Source of the DNA: Clostridiales bacterium
GTDB taxonomy: Bacteria; Bacillota; Clostridia; Saccharofermentanales; Saccharofermentanaceae
Reading direction: 5' to 3'
Assembly: GCA_017427465.1 (NCBI GenBank)
Contig: JAFRST010000059.1
Location: 1 to 64,000 of the forward strand
Length of the DNA stretch: 64,000 nt
The translations under genes and the position numbers were made by a program. Of this stretch, positions 43,360 through 51,781 are shown one piece after another. Positions within the stretch are counted from its first letter, which is position 1, and each line of letters begins with the position of its first letter. A model generated the notes under the pieces. The model saw only the letters and a list, made by a program, of their open reading frames with translations, searched no databases and was not told the origin of the DNA.

Positions 43360-43890
43360 TTAAAGATATTTCTTTATGGTCTTATTGCTCCACACATGGA
43401 CTTCTATATATCTTTCAGGTCCTTTGGACCCGTCGCCGTTCCAGTCCTGAGGCAGTCCGTATTTGTGAATGATGTTCAGGATCTCATCGTATGTGTAAAC
43501 CTGCTGCCTGTATTCCATGCCGTCCTTTACTGCAAATGTCGGCATGGAATCTCCGTATGTAAAAGACAGAGTTCTTACATCGAATTCTTCTACAGGGATC
43601 TTCAGCATATCAGGCTGCTCATACCATGTATAAAGCCAGGGGCTGTGCTCCACGACAAGATAATACGGGGATTGGAGCTCTACTACTCCGCCTTTTGCTG
43701 TGAATTCTCTCCTTAAGATTGCTTCACAGTTTTTACGCTTGGCTATATAAGACTCATTTCTTTGCGCGCAAAAGGAATCCGGGCGTTCGGCCTTAACCTT
43801 ATCAAGCATTTCCCTTGCTTGATCATCAGGCAGCATCGTCAGACTCTTAAAAGGTCCCGTGCGCTTGTCAAAGTAATGGTAAAGTTCCAT
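43360..43890 (-). CDS. conserved uncharacterised clostridial protein (about 176 residues)
   Basis: The likely start is ATG 43890 (MELYHYFDKRTGPFKSLTML); the TGAGG of the upstream in-frame ATG acts as the ribosome-binding site. The family is common in Firmicutes and has the conserved pattern HYFDKRTGPF near the start, a charged helix (SYIAKRKNCEAILRREF), YYLVVEHSPWLYTWYEQ and EEFDVRTLSFTYGDSMPTF, and a C-terminal WNGDGSKGPERYIEVHVW. Function unknown; the layout does not resemble an enzyme I know. It converges on the kinase gene 4 bp away. Confidence 0.75.
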   Translation of the reverse strand: MELYHYFDKRTGPFKSLTMLPDDQAREMLDKVKAERPDSFCAQRNESYIAKRKNCEAILRREFTAKGGVVELQSPYYLVVEHSPWLYTWYEQPDMLKIPVEEFDVRTLSFTYGDSMPTFAVKDGMEYRQQVYTYDEILNIIHKYGLPQDWNGDGSKGPERYIEVHVWSNKTIKKYL

Positions 43891-43911
43891 TTTCAAGAGC
43901 CTCACAAAAAT

Positions 43912-43944
43912 AAACCGTCCACTGCCAATAAGCAGGGACGGTTT
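43912..43944 (-). terminator. intrinsic terminator after the SPFH gene
   Basis: On the minus strand, AAACCGTCC (43936-43944) pairs with GGACGGTTT (43912-43920), extended by an inner CTGC/GCAG pair with a bulged base. ATTTTTG follows. It starts 23 bp past the SPFH gene stop. Confidence 0.8.
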
Positions 43945-43967
43945 AATCTTATCACTTTTATTTCAGA

Positions 43968-45323
43968 TCAGTTCTGAGAAGGAGCAGGGATTCCGCAGTT
44001 CGGGCAGAATCTTGATCTGATACCGATCTTTCCGCAGCTCTGGCAGATCCAGGGAGCAACAACAGGATCAGCAGGTGCTGCAGGTTCAGCGGGAGCAGCA
44101 GGAGCTTCAGGTGCCGGAGCGGGTGCTTCCGGAACGTTGGGTGCCTGCGCAGGTGCGCCTGTATTGCCTGATACAATATTGCCGAAGTCCTGTCCGACCT
44201 TCTGTGACTCACCCACGATCGGGCTCATGGCATCTCTTGTCATATTGATAACGCCGCCCATAGCTCCAAGGGTAACACCGAGACTTGCGACATCACCGAT
44301 ACCGCCGCCGGCACCACCGCCGGAGCCGTTGCCTGTAATGCCGTTCTGCATGGCTTCGAGGCCGACCTGTCTTGCGGTCTCGTCTCTGTAGGTGTAGCCC
44401 TTCATCTTCATCTCCTGAGCCTCAGCCTCTGCCTGCATCTTGTATGCGTCTGCTTCAGCCTTAGCCTTTATGACGAGCGCGTCAGCTTCACCCTGAGAGT
44501 AGATCTTCTTAAGCTCGGCTGCTGTCTGGGCTTCAACGATCTTTCTGCCCTGGGCTGCCTCTGCTTCAGCACGCTTAACCTCTTCTTCACGTACCTTCAA
44601 AGTCTTGTCAGCGAACTGCTGCTTGAGACGTACGAAGTTCGGATCATCGTCAGGAGTCTGGACTGTAGTTACATAGAACTCAGGCATTACGAGACCGTAC
44701 TCTTCGAGGGTATGGTTGATATCTACCATGAGAGCATTAGACAATACATCGAGGTATGCGTCTATCTCAAGGATATTAAGATTCTGTTCCTTAATTATGC
44801 GGGCGAGATTGGACTTAACACGATTGATGATCAGGGCCTTGAACATGCTGTTGTTGTAGGAAAGTCCGTCACCTACTGCTTCACTCTGGATAAGGCCTTC
44901 AGTCGTGCCTACGAGCTTGATGACAAGCTTGCGGGAATCACAAACTCTGAGATTGAAGTTACCGGATGCACCGATCTCAATATGCAGTCCCGAAGCAGGA
45001 TCGAAAAGTCTTACCTTGCTGTCAGTACCCCATCTGATGCCCATCTGTGTGGTCATGTTGATGAAGTAAACCTCGCAGTGGAAAACATTCTCACCGCCTG
45101 TACCGTGTCTCATAAGGTCGCGGACGAGCGGAATATTGTTCGTTACGAGTGTGTGCCTTCCTGCAGTGAACAGATCGAGAGCCTTACCGTCCTTGAAGAA
45201 CAGAGCTTCCTGCGATTCATGGACGATCAGCTGTGAACCGATGGTAAAGTCCTCTTTCTGGTGCTTATGGGCCAATACCTCATTACTGCCTTCGTACTTG
45301 ATTACACTAATAGCTTCAACCAT
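43968..45323 (-). CDS. SPFH-domain protein with C-terminal zinc ribbon (YdjI-like)
   Basis: This 451-residue protein has an SPFH/band-7-like domain (about 20-235, with VNNTIPL-like and GASGNFNLRVCDSRKLV strands) and a helical coiled-coil region rich in Ala/Glu (about 236-315, EVKRAEAEAAQGRKIVEAQ). A Gly-rich membrane-like segment (325-355, GSGGGAGGGIGDVASLGVTLG), a Pro/Ala/Glu linker and a C-terminal zinc ribbon (CQSCGKIGIRSRFCPNCG) follow. It belongs to the COG4260 group that includes Bacillus YdjI, linked to membrane-stress and PspA-like proteins. The zinc-ribbon membrane protein 20 bp upstream is probably its partner. Confidence 0.88.
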   Translation of the reverse strand: MVEAISVIKYEGSNEVLAHKHQKEDFTIGSQLIVHESQEALFFKDGKALDLFTAGRHTLVTNNIPLVRDLMRHGTGGENVFHCEVYFINMTTQMGIRWGTDSKVRLFDPASGLHIEIGASGNFNLRVCDSRKLVIKLVGTTEGLIQSEAVGDGLSYNNSMFKALIINRVKSNLARIIKEQNLNILEIDAYLDVLSNALMVDINHTLEEYGLVMPEFYVTTVQTPDDDPNFVRLKQQFADKTLKVREEEVKRAEAEAAQGRKIVEAQTAAELKKIYSQGEADALVIKAKAEADAYKMQAEAEAQEMKMKGYTYRDETARQVGLEAMQNGITGNGSGGGAGGGIGDVASLGVTLGAMGGVINMTRDAMSPIVGESQKVGQDFGNIVSGNTGAPAQAPNVPEAPAPAPEAPAAPAEPAAPADPVVAPWICQSCGKIGIRSRFCPNCGIPAPSQN

Positions 45324-45343
45324 TTCTCAATCTTTCCTTTCTT

Positions 45344-46150
45344 CTATTTTTTCTTCGATTCAGTCAAAATTGCTATAACTACAAAAAAAGCGATCGGTGC
45401 GCCGATTGCGATTATCAGGGCCGGAGTAGATTCCATCTTCATACCGTATCTTAATATCGCGAAAAGTATGAGCGGCACTGCACAAAGGAACGATACGATC
45501 TTAATAAGAACAGACCAGACTCCTCCTCGATATAATAAGTATCCCAGACCTGCAGAGCATGCCAGTGCGATCGGTATAGCGAGCCACAAAGTAAGACCTG
45601 CAAACTCATAAAGTGCAAGACACAGGATCGTCGGAAGGATCAGGCTGAATATGATCGTCCAGGGCAGCTGCTTTTTGCGCTGGATCTGTATCTCGGTCCG
45701 GCACATCTCTATGATCTCGTCAGCATTCTTGTAGCCCTGGCTCTTTTTAAGCTCATTGATGGCACTCTGATAAGACTTCTTCTCGTAAAAGGTCTTGCCC
45801 TTGATGTATGCCCCATAGCGGTCAGCCTTGGCAATACCGTCATTACAGGTCTTGATGAGATCTGCCGTTACGGCATCGTTGATCCTGGTGCATTCCATAG
45901 CCGCAGTCTTGAACTGGAGCTTAGCCTCATTAGCCGAAGCTATCTTGGTCTCGCTCTCGATGATCTCATTAGCTTTTGTAATAGCGGCGATGATGCGTGA
46001 ATACATGTTGTAGTCAGGAACAAGGTCAGATATAGACCACTTGTTCCCGCAATGAGCACACACGCTGGAACCGGTGAGATAGTTATTCACTATATCTCCG
46101 CCGCATACCTTGCACTTTAATGAGATTGGTGTCGCATTTACGTCAGGCAT
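45344..46150 (-). CDS. zinc-ribbon, helical, multi-TM membrane protein
   Basis: This 268-residue protein begins with a zinc ribbon (CKVCGG at 13-18 and CAHCGNKW at about 31-38), followed by a helical TPR-like segment (50-155: KANEIIESETKIASANEAK; KKSYQSAINELKKSQGYKNADE). It then has four to five TM helices (165-262). The first gene of an operon with the SPFH protein, it resembles in plan YdjG of Bacillus (zinc ribbon plus membrane helices), but the identity is not proven. The start ATG 46150 has a GGAG ribosome-binding site. Confidence 0.8.
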   Translation of the reverse strand: MPDVNATPISLKCKVCGGDIVNNYLTGSSVCAHCGNKWSISDLVPDYNMYSRIIAAITKANEIIESETKIASANEAKLQFKTAAMECTRINDAVTADLIKTCNDGIAKADRYGAYIKGKTFYEKKSYQSAINELKKSQGYKNADEIIEMCRTEIQIQRKKQLPWTIIFSLILPTILCLALYEFAGLTLWLAIPIALACSAGLGYLLYRGGVWSVLIKIVSFLCAVPLILFAILRYGMKMESTPALIIAIGAPIAFFVVIAILTESKKK

Positions 46151-46229
46151 CTCTAGTCTCCATTAAAGATAAATTTGCCGTGCGATAAGAAGTCTCTATC
46201 CCTATTCCATCTTTCTCACGCCAGAAACT

Positions 46230-46258
46230 ATAATATCATTTTTTATTGAGTAATGAAA
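46230..46258 (-). promoter_or_regulatory. probable promoter of the SPFH operon
   Basis: On the minus strand, TTTCAT (46253-46258), a 17-bp spacer and TATTAT (46230-46235) point to the gene starting at 46150. The -35 is weak, the -10 has one mismatch. Confidence 0.45.
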
Positions 46259-46272
46259 TAATCCGTCAAATC

Positions 46273-46986
46273 TTATTCAGATTGCCCGAAAGGTTCGACT
46301 GCAAGGCGGATCGATGACGATACCTGAGTCTCTACGGGTTCCGGGATTATCAGCAACACACTCGAAGCCGTAGAGCATTCTTTATATTGTCTGCGCAATA
46401 TCCATTCCACAGGTATGATGCTGCCGTTACTGCCTTTGACAACTACTGTATAGTTGACCCAGTGAGCCCTATAGCCTCCTTCTCTTTTCTCTGATTTATA
46501 GACGACAACACCTTCAGCAACAACGTATTTCTTTTTGGCAAGCCTTCTGTGAAGAGCCAGGCTGTCCATGTAGGAATAAAGGGTAAAAGAAATATTTAAC
46601 AAAAATCCTGCCGCGACCGCAATCTGAATTACAAACAGTGGCGGCAATCCGGAAGCCGGAATCACAAAAATGATTATGTTAAGCAGAAAGTCAACGATTA
46701 TCATGACCATCAAAGCAAAATCCGAATAAAACATTAGCAGTTTGTATCTGACAAAACGGAAAACTATTGGAACAAAAATCAGGATATAAGCGGCAGCCCC
46801 CATAGCCCAGGGCATTTTTGCGCCAAAAGAATAAACGATAAACAGCATCGCAAAACCCAAAAGGAGACATCCTGCCAGGATGGAAAGCATAACGAACTCA
46901 CCTTTAAGGAAAGGCTTGTAATAGCGCATAACGCGCTTATGAAGACTTTCTGTCGGGTTTACGTATAATCTTGCAGGTTCTTCCAT
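46273..46986 (-). CDS. membrane protein with C-terminal beta-rich domain, uncharacterised
   Basis: This 237-residue protein has four TM helices (about 31-51, 61-79, 88-110, 116-137), a short positively charged segment (SLALHRRLAKKKYVVAEG) and a C-terminal beta-rich domain (GGYRAHWVNYTVVVKGSNGS; IIPEPVETQVSSSIR). The last gene of the operon with the AmmeMemoRadiSam enzymes (4 bp after the radical SAM gene). No family is recognised. Confidence 0.7.
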   Translation of the reverse strand: MEEPARLYVNPTESLHKRVMRYYKPFLKGEFVMLSILAGCLLLGFAMLFIVYSFGAKMPWAMGAAAYILIFVPIVFRFVRYKLLMFYSDFALMVMIIVDFLLNIIIFVIPASGLPPLFVIQIAVAAGFLLNISFTLYSYMDSLALHRRLAKKKYVVAEGVVVYKSEKREGGYRAHWVNYTVVVKGSNGSIIPVEWILRRQYKECSTASSVLLIIPEPVETQVSSSIRLAVEPFGQSE

Positions 46987-46990
46987 CTAT

Positions 46991-47827
46991 TCAACAATTC
47001 CCCGTGTAAACAAACTTAAGCTTATCCCTTGCTATATCAGCCAGCTTATATATTACATCAACATCCGTTGCAGGTCTGTCAGTCATCTTATATCTCGGGA
47101 AAAATCTTGAGATGTGAAGAGGTATCTTGCTGCCTCCTTCAAGACCTGAGATCCAGTCTGCGAGTTCACGCATCTCATCTTCACTGTCGTTCATACCGGG
47201 AACGATAAGCATCGTGAGCTCCACATGGCAGTCTTTTACGGCGCGTTCGATGAATGCCTTAGTCATTGTCAGATCGCCTTTGAGCACATTCTTATACGTA
47301 TCAGCAGACATGCTCTTGATATCAATATTCATCGCATCGATGTAAGGCAATATCTCCTCCAGGACCGGAAGCGAGGCTGTGCCGTTTGATACGAGAATAT
47401 TTTTCATTCCCATATCATGAACAAGCTTGGCCGTGTCGCGCACAAATTCATAACTGACCAAAGGCTCGTTGTAGGTATATGCCACACCGATATTGCCTTT
47501 ATCCCTGAACTTATCTGCGATGCCGGCAAGCGATTCAGGTGTAATCTTATCCTCGGGTTCAAACTCACTGCCGTCAGTCCTTGAGATATCGTAGTTCTGG
47601 CAAAAAGGACAAAAGAGATTGCATCCATAGCTTCCGTACGAAAGGATCTTCGAGCCGGGACAAAAACGTGAGAGTGGTTTCTTCTCGATAGGGTCCAGAG
47701 CAAGCGCCGTGACACGGCCGTAATTTACCGCGACAACTTTGCCGTTTTTACAGCCCCTGGCATTACAGGCACCCAGAGCTCCTTCTTTGATATCGCAATG
47801 TCTGAAGCACACTTCGCAGACAGCCAT
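46991..47827 (-). CDS. amrS: AmmeMemoRadiSam radical SAM enzyme
   Basis: This 278-residue enzyme has the radical SAM cluster motif GCNLFCPFCQN (CxxxCxxC at about 69-76), preceded by a Cys-rich N-terminus (CEVCFRHCDI and GACNARGCKNG). The later parts GVAYTYNEPLVSYEF and IDAMNIDIKSMS are typical of the AmmeMemoRadiSam-system radical SAM family. The system's biochemical function is unknown. It is placed 1 bp after the Memo-AMMECR1 gene, as in other genomes. Confidence 0.92.
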   Translation of the reverse strand: MAVCEVCFRHCDIKEGALGACNARGCKNGKVVAVNYGRVTALALDPIEKKPLSRFCPGSKILSYGSYGCNLFCPFCQNYDISRTDGSEFEPEDKITPESLAGIADKFRDKGNIGVAYTYNEPLVSYEFVRDTAKLVHDMGMKNILVSNGTASLPVLEEILPYIDAMNIDIKSMSADTYKNVLKGDLTMTKAFIERAVKDCHVELTMLIVPGMNDSEDEMRELADWISGLEGGSKIPLHISRFFPRYKMTDRPATDVDVIYKLADIARDKLKFVYTGNC

Positions 47828-47828
47828 A

Positions 47829-49220
47829 TCACTTATACCTTACGACTTCGAATCTCTGCAGACGGTAATTGTCGTCAGGCGTGATCCCGCCTTTTCGCAT
47901 CGCGATACTGATCTGGTCTTCCACTGTATCTACACCTTCAAGATCAGGCAGCAGAAGTCCCCTTCTCGAACCGCATGAGACTATTACTCCGTAACGCTTT
48001 ACATCCAAATATTGAGGACCGTCTATATATTCGGGTTTGCCCAGAATGTCAACGTTTATCTCAAGAAGATCGAGTTCATTCTCGCGTACTTTGTCGAATC
48101 TCGGATCTCTGGACACTGCGCTTATCGCATTGCTGATTATCTCTTCCGCGATCGAGTCCTGAACAGGACCTATGGTGCCGATACAGCCTCTGAGCATTCC
48201 GTTCTTATGAACGGATACAAAAGCTCCTGCCCTGTCTTTTGTTGCTTCTTCAGGCAATTCTTCTGCCAATCCTTGAGGAAGATCTTCGGGGAATCTTAAT
48301 CTCTTATGTGACTTCACGAACTTCTCGATAGTTGCCATTGCAAGTCTTACATAAGGCGAGGAATCAGATGACTTCACTTTGTCGGCCAAGACCTTAAGAA
48401 AACATCTTTCTTCGTTCTTTTCGCCGGGTTCGAAAATTGCTATTCCGTAACCGACTCCCGTTACATCCTGATGCGATAAGACTTCTGATTTAACATCAGT
48501 GCCGTCAAAGCAGCCTGCCATTATGCAGAAGGATCTGTGACCGCATTCGGCTGCTTTATCAAGGAAATCTTCATTGAATTCCAGCATACCACCGAAGTCA
48601 GCCTTGGCAGCTGCTTCCATAATCTTCTCATCGTAAACAGGTCCTTCAGGCGCGAATCCGTAAGGCCCGTTATCCTTGAGTTTATGTGACAGATCACCGC
48701 TCGCGACGATGACCGTATTGCGGCCTAAGTCTTCCGCGACCTGCTTGATATATGTTCCGAGTTTGTAGTGGTCAGACATCGGAAGTCCTGACAGGCCGAT
48801 CCTTATGATCTTGCCTCCCTGATAATACTTTCTGATGAAATAAAGCGGCACCATCGTACCGTGATCTAGCTCCTTGTCGCGCTCGCCCTGAGTGCCGCCG
48901 GGGAAATCTTCAGAATAAAGAAGCGATTCAAGCACGACTACGAATTCTTTATCGTATTTCTCGCGGAAACTTACTTGGGGTGCGCCAAAGCGGCTGAAAT
49001 CACCCTCAGCCTCGATGCCGGGAGAGATATGGAAATAATCGGCATACATGACCGAATGAGGACTTGTTATCACGATGGTATCAGGCGCGATCTTAGCGAT
49101 CTCCTGAGCGACACGTTCATAAGCCTTTGTGGTCTCAAGGATCTTCTTCTCTCCGCCCCTGCCGACAGCCGGTACTATAAGAGGAGGATGCGGCACCATA
49201 TAAGCTGCTTTGATTCCCAT
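47829..49220 (-). CDS. Memo-AMMECR1 fusion protein of the AmmeMemoRadiSam system
   Basis: This protein of about 463 residues is best started at ATG 49220 behind ACGGGG; a TTG at 49244 overlaps the NUDIX stop but lacks a ribosome-binding site. The N-terminal half (about 1-265) is Memo-like, a LigB-type dioxygenase fold (VPHPPLIVPAVGRGG; VITSPHSVMYADYF; IVASGDLSHKLKDNGPYG). The C-terminal half (about 290-463) is AMMECR1 (GAFVSVHKNGMLRGCIGTIG). In many organisms these are separate genes; their joint occurrence with the radical SAM protein is conserved but not explained. Confidence 0.93.
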   Translation of the reverse strand: MGIKAAYMVPHPPLIVPAVGRGGEKKILETTKAYERVAQEIAKIAPDTIVITSPHSVMYADYFHISPGIEAEGDFSRFGAPQVSFREKYDKEFVVVLESLLYSEDFPGGTQGERDKELDHGTMVPLYFIRKYYQGGKIIRIGLSGLPMSDHYKLGTYIKQVAEDLGRNTVIVASGDLSHKLKDNGPYGFAPEGPVYDEKIMEAAAKADFGGMLEFNEDFLDKAAECGHRSFCIMAGCFDGTDVKSEVLSHQDVTGVGYGIAIFEPGEKNEERCFLKVLADKVKSSDSSPYVRLAMATIEKFVKSHKRLRFPEDLPQGLAEELPEEATKDRAGAFVSVHKNGMLRGCIGTIGPVQDSIAEEIISNAISAVSRDPRFDKVRENELDLLEINVDILGKPEYIDGPQYLDVKRYGVIVSCGSRRGLLLPDLEGVDTVEDQISIAMRKGGITPDDNYRLQRFEVVRYK

Positions 49221-49240
49221 ATGCGTTACCCCGTTACGGA

Positions 49241-49729
49241 TCAACCGTTTTGTTTAAGATACTCGCTTACTTTCCTTACCCATTCTATGCTGACAGATTT
49301 CATCTCCGAAGGCAATTTGTCAGACGCGAAAAACTTAAGCTCCGTGACCTCTTCTTCCTGTGCCTTCAGAGTGCCTGTGTAATCACGGCAGATGTATTTG
49401 ATCCCGCAAAAATATGCCTGGTCTCCGTTCGGGTAAACATTGTAATATTCCTTACCTGAGACAGTCGCAAAGAACTCGAGCTTACCGCAGACAAGTCCGG
49501 TCTCTTCGAAGACCTCTCTTCTCGCGCATTCTTCAAAGCTCTCACCGAGTTCCATCGCGCCTGCGGGAAAATCCCAAAGGCCATTGTCCCTGCGCTTCTC
49601 AAGAAGGATCCTGCCTTCGCTGTCTATAACAAAAACACCTGCGCCCGGCATGATCAGCGGGCGGTGTCCTACGACCTTACGAAGGTTCATGATATATCCG
49701 AGATCTTTATCGTTATCAGAAGCGTTCAT
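49241..49729 (-). CDS. NUDIX hydrolase
   Basis: This 162-residue enzyme begins at ATG 49729, whose ATGA overlaps the preceding gene's stop. The Nudix box is GAMELGESFEECARREVFEETG (written in parts: GAMELGESFE, then CARREVFEETG), complete with the REVxEE Glu pair that binds metal. It hydrolyses a nucleoside diphosphate linked to another moiety; the substrate is unknown. It is translated from the operon with the AmmeMemoRadiSam enzymes. Confidence 0.9.
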   Translation of the reverse strand: MNASDNDKDLGYIMNLRKVVGHRPLIMPGAGVFVIDSEGRILLEKRRDNGLWDFPAGAMELGESFEECARREVFEETGLVCGKLEFFATVSGKEYYNVYPNGDQAYFCGIKYICRDYTGTLKAQEEEVTELKFFASDKLPSEMKSVSIEWVRKVSEYLKQNG

Positions 49730-50781
49730 TCTTTGAATAACTCCGCAGTACCGGGATCGGTCTTGATCCTCTCGTAAAGAGCCGGATATGTGCACGTGCA
49801 TCCAGCAGCAACCAGTTCTTCAGACTCATTTGCTTTGGGTCTTAATACCACGTTAAATACTCTGGGCTCTGATGAATGCTTTAATTCGATCGTCAACAGT
49901 CTGAATTCCTCATTCACATTAAGGAGATAAGGCGGAGTCATGCTGATGGATTTAATGTTGCGGTAAGCAAATTCTTCATCGTTGATCTTCAATCCGAAGG
50001 ACTCAAACTTTAAAGATGTGACCTGATTTGAAAGACTCTTTTTGTTGAGCCTCGGAGCAAGGATTATCCAGACAATAGTCGTTATGATGCTGATGCCTGC
50101 CAAGGACAATAGAATAATCGTCATCGCCAGGCTGATCTTGATCTTAGCGAATATGAATATGGCAGTAACTAAACCGGTGATAAAGATCTCGAACATGAGG
50201 AGCTTAAGGAGTACCTTAACGGGGTCACCGCTAAAAGGTTCGACCGCGGTACCTTCGAACAGATCACCGTCAAAGGGTTCGCATTTTTCTTCAGTACCGG
50301 TCAGGTCATGTTTAGCTATGGAAATGGCGTCAACTATCTTGGAGAAAAGCCATCCCCTTATACCGGGCAGCGCGATGTAGAGATCGTCCTCGGATTCGCC
50401 ATTTGAAAAGACAAGTTCGAATGCATATTTCTTAAACGTATCACCTGAATCGTTCAAGTTGGTTCCGATGAAATCCTTCACGGGGTAAACGCCATGAGCT
50501 GTTCCGACGGTTACATCGACTTCATCATCCGATACCTTAACGATTATCTTCTGAGCCCTGAGGGCATCACGGATACCGAACCCGATTCCGACACACAGCA
50601 CGATCGCATAAACCATTGCTACCGTAAAGATCGTTGTCATTGACGTGGGGTCAGCTTTGATCATTTTGGCAAGAGCTACTATCGCGATGACGGACAGCAC
50701 GATCGTGACTTTAAGGAATCCGGAGAAAAAAGCTCTTTGCTTGGGGTTCTTGTTCTCAAATATTTTAGGTTCGCTTTTCAT
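49726..50781 (-). CDS. four-TM membrane protein with two beta-rich domains, uncharacterised
   Basis: This 351-residue protein has two TM pairs (about 22-40 and 50-70; 188-212 and 218-242), each followed by a beta-rich soluble part (KIIVKVSDDEVDVTVGTAHGVY and LKFESFGLKINDEEFAYRNIK). The plan suggests two repeats of TM pair plus PH-like domain, but no family is named. It overlaps both neighbours by 4 bp, so it is tightly coupled to the ferredoxin and NUDIX genes. Confidence 0.7.
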   Translation of the reverse strand: MKSEPKIFENKNPKQRAFFSGFLKVTIVLSVIAIVALAKMIKADPTSMTTIFTVAMVYAIVLCVGIGFGIRDALRAQKIIVKVSDDEVDVTVGTAHGVYPVKDFIGTNLNDSGDTFKKYAFELVFSNGESEDDLYIALPGIRGWLFSKIVDAISIAKHDLTGTEEKCEPFDGDLFEGTAVEPFSGDPVKVLLKLLMFEIFITGLVTAIFIFAKIKISLAMTIILLSLAGISIITTIVWIILAPRLNKKSLSNQVTSLKFESFGLKINDEEFAYRNIKSISMTPPYLLNVNEEFRLLTIELKHSSEPRVFNVVLRPKANESEELVAAGCTCTYPALYERIKTDPGTAELFKE

Positions 50782-51641
50782 TTCATTCTCCCTTGAACAG
50801 CCTTTGATTCTGCCTTTACTTTACTCTTACCAAACCCCATATGCAAAGCTCCGGTCGGACATTTGTCCAAACATTCGCCGCAGCGGATACACTCCATGCT
50901 GTTCGGTGTCTTGGACGGATCGACATTCATCTGGCAAGCCTTGGCGCAGGCTTTGCAGTTGATACATTTGCTCTTATCACAAGTCATCCTGTAAAGTGCT
51001 ATTTTATTGAAAAAACCGTAGATCGCGCCAAGCGGACAGACATATTTGCAGAAGGGCCTCCTGACAATCAGTCCGGTGACTATGAATATCAGAAGCAGTA
51101 TCAGTTTCCAGTTAAAAAGCGGTCCTAAGACAGTCCTCACCTTCTCGTCTGCAGCTGCAAGCATAATGCCTGCAAGCGTACCCTGGGGACAGACATATTT
51201 GCAGAAGAAAGGCGTCAGATTAAATGTCATCGGGAGAATGATCACCAGTATAAGGAGCACCGCATACTTCAGATAGCGGAGAATCTTATCGATAGCGAAC
51301 TTGTTTTTCTTATAAAACGGTATCTTGTAGATCAGGTCCTGCAAAAATCCGAACGGACAAAGGAAGCCGCAAACTGCCCTGCCCAATACGGCTCCGAAGA
51401 AGATCAGAAGTCCCACGACATAGTATGGGAACTTAAACTTGACCCCGCTTAAGAAACTCTGCAATGAGCCTATGGGACACGAACCGACTGCGCCCGGACA
51501 CGAATAACAGTTAAGGCCCGGGACGCAAACGGATTTTGAAGCGCCTTCGTATATCCTGCCCGTGAAGAAGCCTTTGAAGTTTGCATTTTGGATCAGCGTC
51601 GCAGCTGCCTGTATACCGAATCTGATCTTCTTTCTATCCAA
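50778..51641 (-). CDS. NapH-like membrane ferredoxin (4Fe-4S)
   Basis: This 287-residue protein begins at TTG 51641, overlapping the miniprotein stop by 8 bp. It has the NapH/MauN pattern of Cys motifs: CYSCPGAVGSCPIG near the N-terminus, FLCPFGFLQD, YVCPQGTLAG and YVCPLGAIYG at membrane turns. Two 4Fe-4S clusters at the C-terminus follow (CINCKACAKACQMNVDP and CIRCGECLDKCPTG). Four to five TM helices connect them. Such proteins pass electrons from the cytoplasm or quinol pool to extracytoplasmic redox partners; the CXXC miniprotein and TlpA-like protein encoded beside it are the obvious partners. Confidence 0.9.
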   Translation of the reverse strand: MDRKKIRFGIQAAATLIQNANFKGFFTGRIYEGASKSVCVPGLNCYSCPGAVGSCPIGSLQSFLSGVKFKFPYYVVGLLIFFGAVLGRAVCGFLCPFGFLQDLIYKIPFYKKNKFAIDKILRYLKYAVLLILVIILPMTFNLTPFFCKYVCPQGTLAGIMLAAADEKVRTVLGPLFNWKLILLLIFIVTGLIVRRPFCKYVCPLGAIYGFFNKIALYRMTCDKSKCINCKACAKACQMNVDPSKTPNSMECIRCGECLDKCPTGALHMGFGKSKVKAESKAVQGRMK

Positions 51642-51771
51642 GGCCGATACACTCCATACAGATCCTGACCGCTTTGTGAAGGATCAATTCAGGCTGATGC
51701 ATAATGATGCCGGCGGCTATCAGGCCGGCAGACAAAATGATAAGAACAATGGCAGGAATGTATCTTTTCAT
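51634..51771 (-). CDS. CD1871A-type CXXC miniprotein (45 residues)
   Basis: A short gene from ATG 51769-51771 to TAG 51634-51636 encodes MKRYIPAIVLIILSAGLIA and further residues, with a C-terminal ICMECIGLG. One TM helix (about 5-24) is followed by an amphipathic segment and a CxxC near the end. This closely matches the clostridial CD1871A family of CXXC-motif small proteins. The stop overlaps the start of the NapH-like ferredoxin gene by 8 bp and lies 10 bp after the TlpA-like gene. The position implies that its extracytoplasmic or membrane-edge dithiol takes part in electron transfer between the two. Confidence 0.8.
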   Translation of the reverse strand: MKRYIPAIVLIILSAGLIAAGIIMHQPELILHKAVRICMECIGLG

Positions 51772-51781
51772 TTCTCGAAGA

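Noticed and set aside
44712-45236. Plus-strand frame of 174 residues inside the SPFH gene
   Set aside because: Antisense shadow of a well-supported SPFH gene.
47829-49244. TTG 49244 as start of the Memo-AMMECR1 gene
   Set aside because: It has no ribosome-binding site, while ATG 49220 has ACGGGG at a proper distance and begins directly before the conserved VPHPPL motif.
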